Source: Lysobacteraceae bacterium (lineage in GTDB: Bacteria; Pseudomonadota; Gammaproteobacteria; Steroidobacterales; Steroidobacteraceae). Taken from it: DNA of 5,386 nt. This document shows, in pieces, positions 1 to 4,135 of this stretch. The stretch covers positions 1 through 5,386 of the forward strand of contig JAAYXG010000097.1 in the NCBI GenBank assembly GCA_012516015.1. Reading direction: 5' to 3'. The position numbers and the translations under genes are program-made. Every line of letters starts with the position of its first letter. Position 1 is the first letter of the stretch. The notes below the pieces were generated by a model, which was not told the origin of the DNA, did not search any database, and saw only the letters and a list, made by a program, of their open reading frames with translations.

Positions 1-653
1 ACGATGTCGGGCATTTCGCCCCGTCGACGGAGCGCATTTGCGGTGAACGCGGGAACGATGCGCCCGCCGATGATCGTGACGAGGATGAGCACGAAATCGA
101 TCGCAAGCGTCATCGTGCGCGACGCCAACAGCACATCGCCCTTCTTGAGCGCGACGAGGAACGCGGCATCGACGAGCCAGAGCACGGCGAGCACGGCGAG
201 CATGGGCATGTTGCGATTTTGGCTGCGCACGAGCGGCGGTAAGAGCAGCGCTGCGAGCAGTGCGAGCATCGACAGCTCGGCCAGCGCCGTCACCCAGAAT
301 GGGACGGTGCCAATGGTTGCCATTGCGATACGGCCGACCAGCCATGCGGCAACGAGCATACGAAGCGGCGTGCCGGCAAAGCCGCGCGCGCCGGTCCAAC
401 TCGGCACCGCGGTGAGCAGGAATCCCGCGATTGCCGCAGTGACGAAGCCATAGAGCATCTCGTGCGCGTGCCAGTACATCGGGGGCAGCGCGCCGAACGT
501 CGTCGGCGAATGCGCGTAGAAGTAGAGCCAGATCGGCACGATGGCCATGGCGTAGACGCCTGCGAGTAGAAAAAACGGGCGGAAACCGTAGTCGAACAGG
601 GCGAAGCGGCGCGCTGGCGGCGCATCGTCGATCGTCGTGTAAAGCGTGCTCAT
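1..653 (-). CDS. nnrS: NnrS family haem-copper membrane protein, N-terminal part (runs off window)
   Basis: This is the first 217 codons of an NnrS-type polytopic inner-membrane protein; the C-terminal part lies beyond position 1. NnrS proteins bind haem and copper and protect cells from nitric oxide damage, typically under NO- or oxygen-responsive FNR-family regulators (family knowledge). The reading frame is open throughout. Family hallmarks seen are FDYGFRPFFLLAG (residues about 20-32), the histidine-rich WHAHEMLYGF (61-70) followed by AAIAGFLLTAVPSWTG (73-88), WLVGR (104-108), and GGRIVPAFTANALRRRG (196-212). Hydrophobic segments at about 26-45, 66-84, 97-115, 118-140, 150-169 and 181-198 fit a multi-span protein. 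The histidines of WHAHE are candidate metal ligands. The ATG at 653 is chosen because the family usually begins shortly before the FRPFF motif; the ribosome binding site is weak. An FNR/DNR-type box lies about 90 bases upstream. Full-length members are about 390-400 residues. Confidence 0.93.
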   Translation of the reverse strand, partial: MSTLYTTIDDAPPARRFALFDYGFRPFFLLAGVYAMAIVPIWLYFYAHSPTTFGALPPMYWHAHEMLYGFVTAAIAGFLLTAVPSWTGARGFAGTPLRMLVAAWLVGRIAMATIGTVPFWVTALAELSMLALLAALLLPPLVRSQNRNMPMLAVLAVLWLVDAAFLVALKKGDVLLASRTMTLAIDFVLILVTIIGGRIVPAFTANALRRRGEMPDI

Positions 654-743
654 GATCTTCTGCGCGGCCCCTTTTGGTTCCGGCTGCGGCAAGTACTGAC
701 GTGCTGACCTGGGAATGATGGGCTTTCGTTCGAGACCCGCGCC

Positions 744-757
744 TTGATCTAAATCAA
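744..757 (-). promoter_or_regulatory. FNR/DNR-type operator of the nnrS promoter, TTGATCTAAATCAA
   Basis: This is a perfect match to the TTGAT-N4-ATCAA consensus of FNR/ANR/DNR/NnrR regulators. The symmetry extends outward to a 24-base inverted repeat (739-762, GCGCC...GGCGC arms). On the minus strand a -10-like hexamer CATCAT (715-720, four of six matches to TATAAT) has its centre 33 bases from the box centre. This is close to the box-at--41.5 arrangement of FNR-activated promoters and puts the nnrS transcript start near 708 with a leader of about 55 bases. On the plus strand no -10 hexamer lies at the equivalent spacing, so nnrS is the likely target rather than the small ORF at 786. Which regulator binds (oxygen-sensing FNR/ANR or NO-sensing DNR/NnrR) cannot be told from the site. 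Confidence 0.85.
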
Positions 758-785
758 GGCGCTGACGCACGATCCAGAATCCAGG

Positions 786-1016
786 ATGAAATTCGCAGAT
801 GGGCGCGGAACAATGCGAAATGCGCGACACGTGATGACTTCGTACCGCCACTTCATCGTGGGGACGAAGCATAAATGGAATGCACAAGCGGTGAGCAGCG
901 GCTTGCCGCCTGCGAAACGGGCCGCACGCGCTCTACTCTTCCACCGCGCCTACATCGACGCTTATCTCAAGGCCAAGCGCGCGGTATTTGCGGGCGAGGA
1001 GCTTGTGGACGCTTGA
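786..1016 (+). CDS. small hypothetical protein, 76 residues or fewer
   Basis: I do not recognise this protein. The open frame encodes up to 76 residues and is basic, with a soluble, probably helical C-terminal half (about residues 42-76, including LLFHRAYIDAYLKAKRAVF). It has no signal peptide and no membrane segment. Codon use supports translation of the later part: 43 of the 60 codons from 834 onward end in G or C, like the neighbouring genes, against only 8 of the 16 codons before that. This favours a start at the third in-frame ATG (834), giving 60 residues, over ATG 786 or ATG 813. None of the three has a convincing ribosome binding site. The gene converges on the P450 gene, 88 bases away. 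It lies downstream of the box at 744-757 but shows no promoter at the right spacing. It could be a chance open frame. Confidence 0.4.
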   Translation: MKFADGRGTMRNARHVMTSYRHFIVGTKHKWNAQAVSSGLPPAKRAARALLFHRAYIDAYLKAKRAVFAGEELVDA

Positions 1017-1088
1017 ACATGGGCGTGGGGCTTGGGTCAGAGATGCAAGACGAAGCTTGGGTCGCGCGTGACGGAAATGGTCACGGTG

Positions 1089-1110
1089 CTCTGGCCGTCA
1101 ACCGTCAACC
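1089..1110 (-). repeat. heptanucleotide repeat at the 3' end of the P450 gene
   Basis: Read on the minus strand this is GG TTGACGG TTGACGG CCAGAG, that is two tandem 7-base units plus a CCAGAG cap. It matches 21 of 22 bases with the plus-strand copy at 3389-3410. The stop codon of the P450 (TGA, 1107-1105) is the first TGA of the repeat, so the repeat has supplied or displaced the end of the gene. The last sense codon before the stop (Gly) is also repeat-derived. Confidence 0.75.
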
Positions 1111-2265
1111 AGAAGCCTTGATGATTGCCATGGGGAGCGATGCGAATCCGGCTGCGGGATAGAGCGCTCTGACAGGCTGCTTATCGGAGATCAGCGTGAG
1201 TTGCTCGATGCGACTCAACAGCTCTTCCAAGAACACGCGCAGCTCGAGCCGTGCGAGCGGAGCACCCGGGCATTTGTGAATGCCGGCGCCGTAGAGCAGG
1301 TTGAGCGCGGGATCTCGGTCGAGACGAAACTCGTCGGGGTCGCCGAAGATCTGCTCGTCGCGATTCGCGGAGGCCCACATCAGTGCGATGCGTTCGCCCG
1401 CCTCGATCGACCGTCCGCCGACCTCGACCGATGTCTTCGCGATTCGGCGCGCCGCCACCAGCGGTGCATCGATCCGCAGGATCTCGTCGATCGCGACGAG
1501 TAGTTGTTTCCTGTTTCGCCGAAGCTGCGCTTGTAATGCGGCGTGCCGCGCCAGGTAATGCATGAGGATGCCGATGGAGGCGGAAATCGTTGCAAGCTCG
1601 CCCACGGTCCAATTGCGCAGGATGCTGACGATCTCCTCGTCGCTCAGTGCACGCCCGTGCACGGACTCCCTCAACAATTGGCTCGTGACATCGGTGGGCG
1701 CCGTATCGCGTGCCCTGCGACGAGCCGCCAACACCTCTCGGATGTGACTATCGAACTCCATGGCGACCGCAGCCATCGCAGCACGGTTTCTGCTGCGCGT
1801 TGCCGCGTGATTCTTGCGCACCCAATCGCGCAAAGGCGCATGCAGGTCAACCGACCAGCCCAAGAATGCACACTGCGCTTGGAGCGCGAAGTCCTCGGCA
1901 AGCTGCGACATGACTTCGATCTCGCCGCTCGGCAGTCGATCGATCAGCTCTGCCGCGATCGTCCGACACCGTGGCTCTAACGGCTCCATGCGTGCGGGCG
2001 CGAAGTACGGCTCGATGATCCGGCGATACGCGGTGTGTTCCGGGGGGTCCATGCCGTTCGGCACGGAGCGATGCGCGGAGACGGCGTTGCTGAACGTTGC
2101 GGGATCCTCCAGCGCTCGCATCACGTCGTCGTGGCGAAAGAGGGACCAACCGAGCTCGCCATGCGCGACCGGACAGCGCCGGCGCAGTTCATCGTAGAGC
2201 TCGATCTGATCTTGGCTCGTGTCTGCCGGGAATGGATCCCACTCGATAACTTCCGACTCCGACAT
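1105..2265 (-). CDS. cytochrome P450
   Basis: This 386-residue soluble bacterial P450, a haem-thiolate monooxygenase that would need separate ferredoxin or other redox partners, has no partner gene in the window. Seen: DPPEH before the C helix (73-77), the K-helix ExxR motif EILR (E261, R264), the PERF-like stretch DEFRLDRD (311-318), and the haem loop YGAGIHKCPG (325-334) with proximal ligand Cys332. Length is typical for class I bacterial P450s. The I-helix is unusual: VGELAT (221-226) aligns with VGGLDT of P450cam, so the conserved threonine is kept (T226) but the acidic residue of the acid-alcohol pair is Ala225, with Glu223 two residues earlier. The substrate cannot be predicted. The ATG at 2265 is well supported by a purine-rich ribosome binding site. 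The stop codon lies in a dispersed repeat. It may be cotranscribed with the DUF6522-like gene upstream, but 152 bases of repeat-bearing spacer separate them. I see no FNR-type box. Confidence 0.96.
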   Translation of the reverse strand: MSESEVIEWDPFPADTSQDQIELYDELRRRCPVAHGELGWSLFRHDDVMRALEDPATFSNAVSAHRSVPNGMDPPEHTAYRRIIEPYFAPARMEPLEPRCRTIAAELIDRLPSGEIEVMSQLAEDFALQAQCAFLGWSVDLHAPLRDWVRKNHAATRSRNRAAMAAVAMEFDSHIREVLAARRRARDTAPTDVTSQLLRESVHGRALSDEEIVSILRNWTVGELATISASIGILMHYLARHAALQAQLRRNRKQLLVAIDEILRIDAPLVAARRIAKTSVEVGGRSIEAGERIALMWASANRDEQIFGDPDEFRLDRDPALNLLYGAGIHKCPGAPLARLELRVFLEELLSRIEQLTLISDKQPVRALYPAAGFASLPMAIIKASG

Positions 2266-2267
2266 CG

Positions 2268-2276
2268 TCCTTCCTT
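2268..2276 (-). promoter_or_regulatory. ribosome binding site of the P450 gene
   Basis: On the minus strand AAGGAAGGA lies just upstream of ATG 2265. The two overlapping AAGGA cores lie 2 and 6 bases from the start codon. This strong Shine-Dalgarno sequence fixes the P450 start and fits the family's usual N-terminus. Confidence 0.75.
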
Positions 2277-2309
2277 CGTGAATGTATGGGACGGGTAGGC
2301 GCTAACGCT

Positions 2310-2334
2310 CGTGTAGACGTTAGACGTCAGAAGC
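2310..2334 (+). repeat. heptanucleotide repeat, long version, between P450 and the DUF6522-like gene
   Basis: The units are CGT, GTAGACG (2313-2319), TTAGACG (2320-2326), TCAGAAG (2327-2333) and a final C. The copy at 2408-2425 is the same sequence with exactly one 7-base unit (TTAGACG) missing. The 7-base period, the WGACG core and the CAGAAG cap resemble the GTYGACR/GCCAGAR repeats elsewhere in the window, so this may be a divergent branch of the same family. It lies in the upstream region of the P450 gene. Confidence 0.65.
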
Positions 2335-2377
2335 CTTGCGCGCTCCGCATTACGAGCGATAGCGATCCGGCGTCCGC

Positions 2378-2418
2378 ACGTCTACCCGCTTACACGGGCG
2401 TCGACCGCGTGTAGACGT
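2378..2418. repeat. inverted repeat with nested stem after the DUF6522-like gene
   Basis: ACGTCTAC (2378-2385) is the exact reverse complement of GTAGACGT (2411-2418). Within it CCCG (2385-2388) and CGGG (2395-2398) can form a smaller stem around a six-base loop. It sits immediately after the stop codon of the minus-strand gene and could fold in its mRNA. There is no T-run, so calling it a terminator would be speculative. The right arm is part of a heptad repeat. Confidence 0.4.
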
Positions 2419-2425
2419 CAGAAGC
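2408..2425 (+). repeat. heptanucleotide repeat, short version, at the 3' end of the DUF6522-like gene
   Basis: The sequence reads CGT, GTAGACG (2411-2417), TCAGAAG (2418-2424), C. It is identical to the copy at 2310-2334 apart from one missing 7-base unit. The TGA stop of the minus-strand gene (2420-2418) is the complement of TCA in this repeat. Confidence 0.65.
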
Positions 2426-2723
2426 GGCGGCGAGCGCCTCGTCCGCGCAAGCGCACATGCGGGTTCGCCTGGATGGAGCGCGAGATGAGCTTTCCGTTCG
2501 CGTCGACGACGAGATGCGCTCGCAGGCGACCGTGAAAGAATGTGAGACGGTAGCGCCCGGCATCTTCGTCGATCCCGCGCTCGCATCGGCTCGTGATTCT
2601 GCCTTTTCGCATGAGGGGCTGAACGATCGCCGGCTCGATGCCGAGGCTCTCCGCAATCAGCGCGGCATCCACACTGAACGTTTCGCCGTCGAAATCGATT
2701 CTGCTATGACTCGAAGTGACCAT
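2418..2723 (-). CDS. DUF6522-like small protein
   Basis: This is a 101-residue cytoplasmic protein of unknown biochemical role. The stretch FDGETFSVDAALIAESLGIE (11-30) followed by VQPLMRKGRITSRCERG (34-50), EDAGRYRLTFFHG (53-65) and RAHLVVDANGKLISRS (68-83) matches what I recall of the DUF6522 family, small proteins of denitrifying and facultative Proteobacteria; this assignment is from memory. The single cysteine (47) sits in SRCERG. The tail after residue 83 (NPHVRLRGRGARRRF) is strongly basic and unlike the acidic or neutral endings I associate with the family, and its last codon and stop lie in a heptad repeat. ATG 2723 is preferred over the in-frame ATG 2774 because CGGGAG lies 6 bases upstream of it and the extra 17 residues look non-family-like. 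The gene diverges from the cytochrome gene, and an FNR/DNR-like box with a well-placed -10 faces it. Confidence 0.75.
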   Translation of the reverse strand: MVTSSHSRIDFDGETFSVDAALIAESLGIEPAIVQPLMRKGRITSRCERGIDEDAGRYRLTFFHGRLRAHLVVDANGKLISRSIQANPHVRLRGRGARRRF

Positions 2724-2753
2724 GTTCGACTCCCGCGGCTGATCACGAGTCGA

Positions 2754-2795
2754 AGTATCTGCCTCGCCGCACACGCCCGCGCTGATCTAGGTCAA
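2754..2795 (-). promoter_or_regulatory. FNR/DNR-like promoter of the DUF6522-like gene
   Basis: On the minus strand TTGACCTAGATCAG (2795-2782) matches 8 of the 10 conserved positions of TTGAT-N4-ATCAA. GATACT (2754-2759, four of six matches to TATAAT) has its centre exactly 32 bases from the box centre. The transcript would start near 2747, giving a leader of about 24 bases containing the ribosome binding site. The four-base spacer CTAG resembles CTAA and CTAC in the two perfect boxes of this window. Because the box lies between divergent genes it might also affect the cytochrome gene, but no -10 is seen at the matching plus-strand position, where a heptad repeat sits instead. Confidence 0.6.
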
Positions 2796-2803
2796 TGAGA
2801 GTT

Positions 2804-2835
2804 GGCGGTCGACAGTTGACAGTCGACAGCCAGAA
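2804..2835 (+). repeat. heptanucleotide repeat upstream of the cytochrome gene
   Basis: GGCG is followed by GTCGACA (2808-2814), GTTGACA (2815-2821), GTCGACA (2822-2828) and GCCAGAA (2829-2835). The segment 2815-2839 matches 3390-3414 at 22 of 25 positions. Its last 14 bases recur exactly, inverted, at 3463-3476, and its GGCGGTCGA start recurs inverted at 3498-3506. Confidence 0.75.
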
Positions 2836-2885
2836 AAGAAGAGTTCCTCTCCTCTTGCGCTTGAAATGTGAACTGGATACCTCGA

Positions 2886-3401
2886 ATGAACGATTTACTT
2901 CCTCGACTTACTTACGTGCTGTGCGCGTCACTCATGCTCGTGTCGTGCGGCTCAGGATCGCGGTCCGACCGGGCGTCCGACGATGTTGCGTTCAGTACGC
3001 TACCCGCTCAGTTCTACGAGCCTGGGTTGGGCGATTTGATGAGCGTGCTGCAGCTCAGGCACGCGAAGCTGTGGTATGCGGCAGAGGCCGATAACTGGCC
3101 GCTCGTCGATTTCGAATTGCACGAGATCGAAGAGACCTTCGAGCGCATCGCGCGCTGGCATCCCGAAGAACACGGCATGCCGGTCGCGCCTGCCCTAGAA
3201 GGCTATATGCGCGCGGCCCACGAGGCGCTCGAGACGAGCGCGGCAAACGAGGATCGTGCCGGGTTCGAGGCCGCGTTCGATCTATTCACTGCAGGCTGCA
3301 ATGCGTGCCACCGAGCCATGAAGCATGGATTCATCGTCATCCAGCGACCCACCCGCGAGCCTGTGACCAACCAGCGCTGGGCACTGCAGGTTGACGGTTG
3401 A
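2886..3401 (+). CDS. c-type cytochrome lipoprotein with C-terminal CxxCH
   Basis: This 171-residue predicted lipoprotein carries one covalently bound haem and acts in periplasmic electron transfer or haem chemistry; its partner is unknown. The signal peptide MNDLLPR plus a hydrophobic stretch ends in the lipobox LVSC (Cys21). Gly at the next position suggests outer-membrane retention. The mature part contains GLGDLMSVLQLRHAKLWYAAE (47-67), a helical region with conserved His59 and Met52 as possible sixth ligands, then GCNACHRAMKHGF (137-149) with Cys138, Cys141 and His142 binding haem, and QRPTREPVTNQRW near the end. A haem site near the C-terminus of a small, mainly helical protein resembles class II (c'-like) cytochromes, and the ordering recalls an uncharacterised proteobacterial family. 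ATG 2886 is preferred over GTG 2868 because GGA at 2875-2877 is well spaced and the signal peptide becomes regular. The stop codon and last three residues (VDG) are encoded by a dispersed repeat. No clear promoter is visible. Confidence 0.88.
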   Translation: MNDLLPRLTYVLCASLMLVSCGSGSRSDRASDDVAFSTLPAQFYEPGLGDLMSVLQLRHAKLWYAAEADNWPLVDFELHEIEETFERIARWHPEEHGMPVAPALEGYMRAAHEALETSAANEDRAGFEAAFDLFTAGCNACHRAMKHGFIVIQRPTREPVTNQRWALQVDG

Positions 3402-3414
3402 CAGCCAGAGAAGA
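3389..3414 (+). repeat. heptanucleotide repeat containing the cytochrome stop codon
   Basis: The units are GG TTGACGG TTGACAG CCAGAG, followed by AAGA. Positions 3389-3410 match the minus-strand copy at the P450 3' end at 21 of 22 bases. The second TGA (3399-3401) is the cytochrome stop codon, so the C-terminal residues VDG come from repeat sequence. Confidence 0.75.
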
Positions 3415-3476
3415 CCGCCCCTGAGACGGGAATAGCGAGACGTGTCCGCTAACGAATGGCTGTTCTGGCTGTCGAC
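3397..3476. repeat. inverted repeat able to form a long-loop hairpin after the cytochrome gene
   Basis: Two repeats in opposite orientation create complementary arms: 3397-3409 pairs with 3464-3476 over 13 positions (12 Watson-Crick pairs and one G-T wobble), with a 54-base loop. The left arm includes the cytochrome stop codon. It could stabilise or end the cytochrome transcript, but there is no T-run, so it is not called a classical terminator. I see no gene in the loop. Confidence 0.45.
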
Positions 3477-3506
3477 GGTGAGCTGTCGACTGTAAGCTCG
3501 ACCGCC
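3463..3506 (-). repeat. heptanucleotide repeat in the cytochrome-fabA spacer, inverted copy
   Basis: On the plus strand the units are TTCTGGC, TGTCGAC, GGTGAGC, TGTCGAC, TGTAAGC, TCGACCG, then CC, all in strict 7-base register; two units are degenerate. It is the inverted counterpart of the copy at 2804-2835, sharing both ends (14 and 9 bases exact) but 12 bases longer inside. It lies just upstream of the fabA operator. Confidence 0.7.
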
Positions 3507-3520
3507 ACACAGCCTCAGGC

Positions 3521-3562
3521 TTGATCTACATCAAGACGCGCCGCGTCGTAAGCGGCTCTAAT
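3521..3562 (+). promoter_or_regulatory. FNR/DNR-type promoter of fabAB, TTGATCTACATCAA
   Basis: A perfect TTGAT-N4-ATCAA box (3521-3534) is followed by TCTAAT (3557-3562, five of six matches to TATAAT). Box and -10 centres are exactly 32 bases apart, as in promoters activated by FNR from -41.5. The predicted transcript start is near 3569, which is the A of the first plausible fabA ATG. This implies either a leaderless fabA mRNA or translation from a start further in. The half-sites and most of the spacer are identical to the nnrS box, so the same regulator probably acts on both. Confidence 0.8.
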
Positions 3563-3568
3563 CGAGGC

Positions 3569-4135
3569 ATGCACACCAACGCTCTCCCCTCGCCCGCTGC
3601 GACAGTGTCGGCGCGACGATCCTCGTATACGCTCGAAGACATCGTCGCGTGCGGCGAAGGCGAGCTATTCGGTCCGAACACGCCGCGGCTGCCGATCGGG
3701 CAGATGCGCATGCTCGATCGAATCACTTGGATCTCCGACTCGGGTGGTGCCTACGGCCACGGCGAGCTGCGTGCCGAGCTCGATATCGATCCGTCTCTCT
3801 GGTTCTTCCAGTGTCACTTTCGCGGCGATCCCGTCATGCCGGGCTGCCTCGGGCTCGATGCGATGTGGCAGCTCATCGGCTTCTTCCTAGCTTGGAAGGG
3901 ATTCAAAGGACTGGGGCGGGCGCTCGGTGTGGGCGAGGTGAAGTTCGTCGGTCAGGTGCTGCCATCGGTGCGGCGGGTCACCTATCGCATCGACATCAAG
4001 CGCATCATTGCACGCAAGCTCGTGATGGTGCTCGGCGACGGCGCGCTCGATGCGGACGGTCGCCAAATCTACAGCGCGCAGGGTCTTCGCGTCGGCTTGT
4101 TCGACGGGGCGAATCTAACGGCGGCATTCGCCTGA
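3569..4135 (+). CDS. fabA: 3-hydroxydecanoyl-ACP dehydratase/isomerase
   Basis: FabA dehydrates 3-hydroxydecanoyl-ACP and isomerises trans-2- to cis-3-decenoyl-ACP, the step that introduces the double bond in oxygen-independent unsaturated fatty acid synthesis in the cytoplasm. Seen: [17 protein letters not shown] (19-35), [20 protein letters not shown] (77-96) with catalytic His83 and Asp97 14 residues apart as in E. coli (His70, Asp84), then [17 protein letters not shown] (116-132), TYRI and VGLFDG near the end. The product is 188 residues from ATG 3569, against about 172 for E. coli FabA. A GTG at 3605 would give 176 residues, aligning with the E. coli start with no extension, and is a serious alternative because the predicted transcript begins at 3569. 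ATG 3569 has GAGG only one base upstream. A TTG at 3521 lies inside the operator and is unlikely. The stop overlaps the fabB start (TGATG), so the two are translationally coupled. Confidence 0.95.
   Translation: MHTNALPSPAATVSARRSSYTLEDIVACGEGELFGPNTPRLPIGQMRMLDRITWISDSGGAYGHGELRAELDIDPSLWFFQCHFRGDPVMPGCLGLDAMWQLIGFFLAWKGFKGLGRALGVGEVKFVGQVLPSVRRVTYRIDIKRIIARKLVMVLGDGALDADGRQIYSAQGLRVGLFDGANLTAAFA

Noticed and set aside
4..453. A 149-residue plus-strand open frame.
   Set aside because: It is low-complexity (Ser/Ala/Thr-rich) and antisense to the nnrS frame, which carries clear family motifs.
691..708. GTACTGAC/GTGCTGAC tandem near the nnrS transcript start as another repeat copy.
   Set aside because: The period is 8, not 7, it lacks the CCAGA or CAGAAG cap, and it has only two imperfect units.
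1030..1063. A 9-base direct repeat GCTTGGGTC at 1030-1038 and 1055-1063.
   Set aside because: It is short and isolated with no further copies seen, so it is compatible with chance.
875..1162. Second plus-strand frame overlapping the small ORF and the P450 3' end.
   Set aside because: It crosses a dispersed repeat and the P450 coding region, and has no motif or ribosome binding site.
2804..3506. A transposon or integrated cassette with terminal inverted repeats around the cytochrome gene.
   Set aside because: There is no transposase, no visible target duplication, and the same repeat occurs singly at the P450 gene end, so a dispersed intergenic repeat explains it better. Kept only as a finding to check.
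1089..3506. CRISPR array from the repeated motifs.
   Set aside because: The repeats are 7-base tandems in different places and orientations, with genes between them rather than regular spacers.
3521..3568. TTG start for fabA inside the operator.
   Set aside because: The TTG is the first half-site of the FNR-type box and would lie upstream of the predicted transcript start.
3649..4134. A long plus-strand frame continuous with fabB that would extend its N-terminus by 162 residues.
   Set aside because: It reads through fabA in another frame, has no family similarity, and the fabB start at 4135 matches known FabB N-termini and the coupled TGATG junction.
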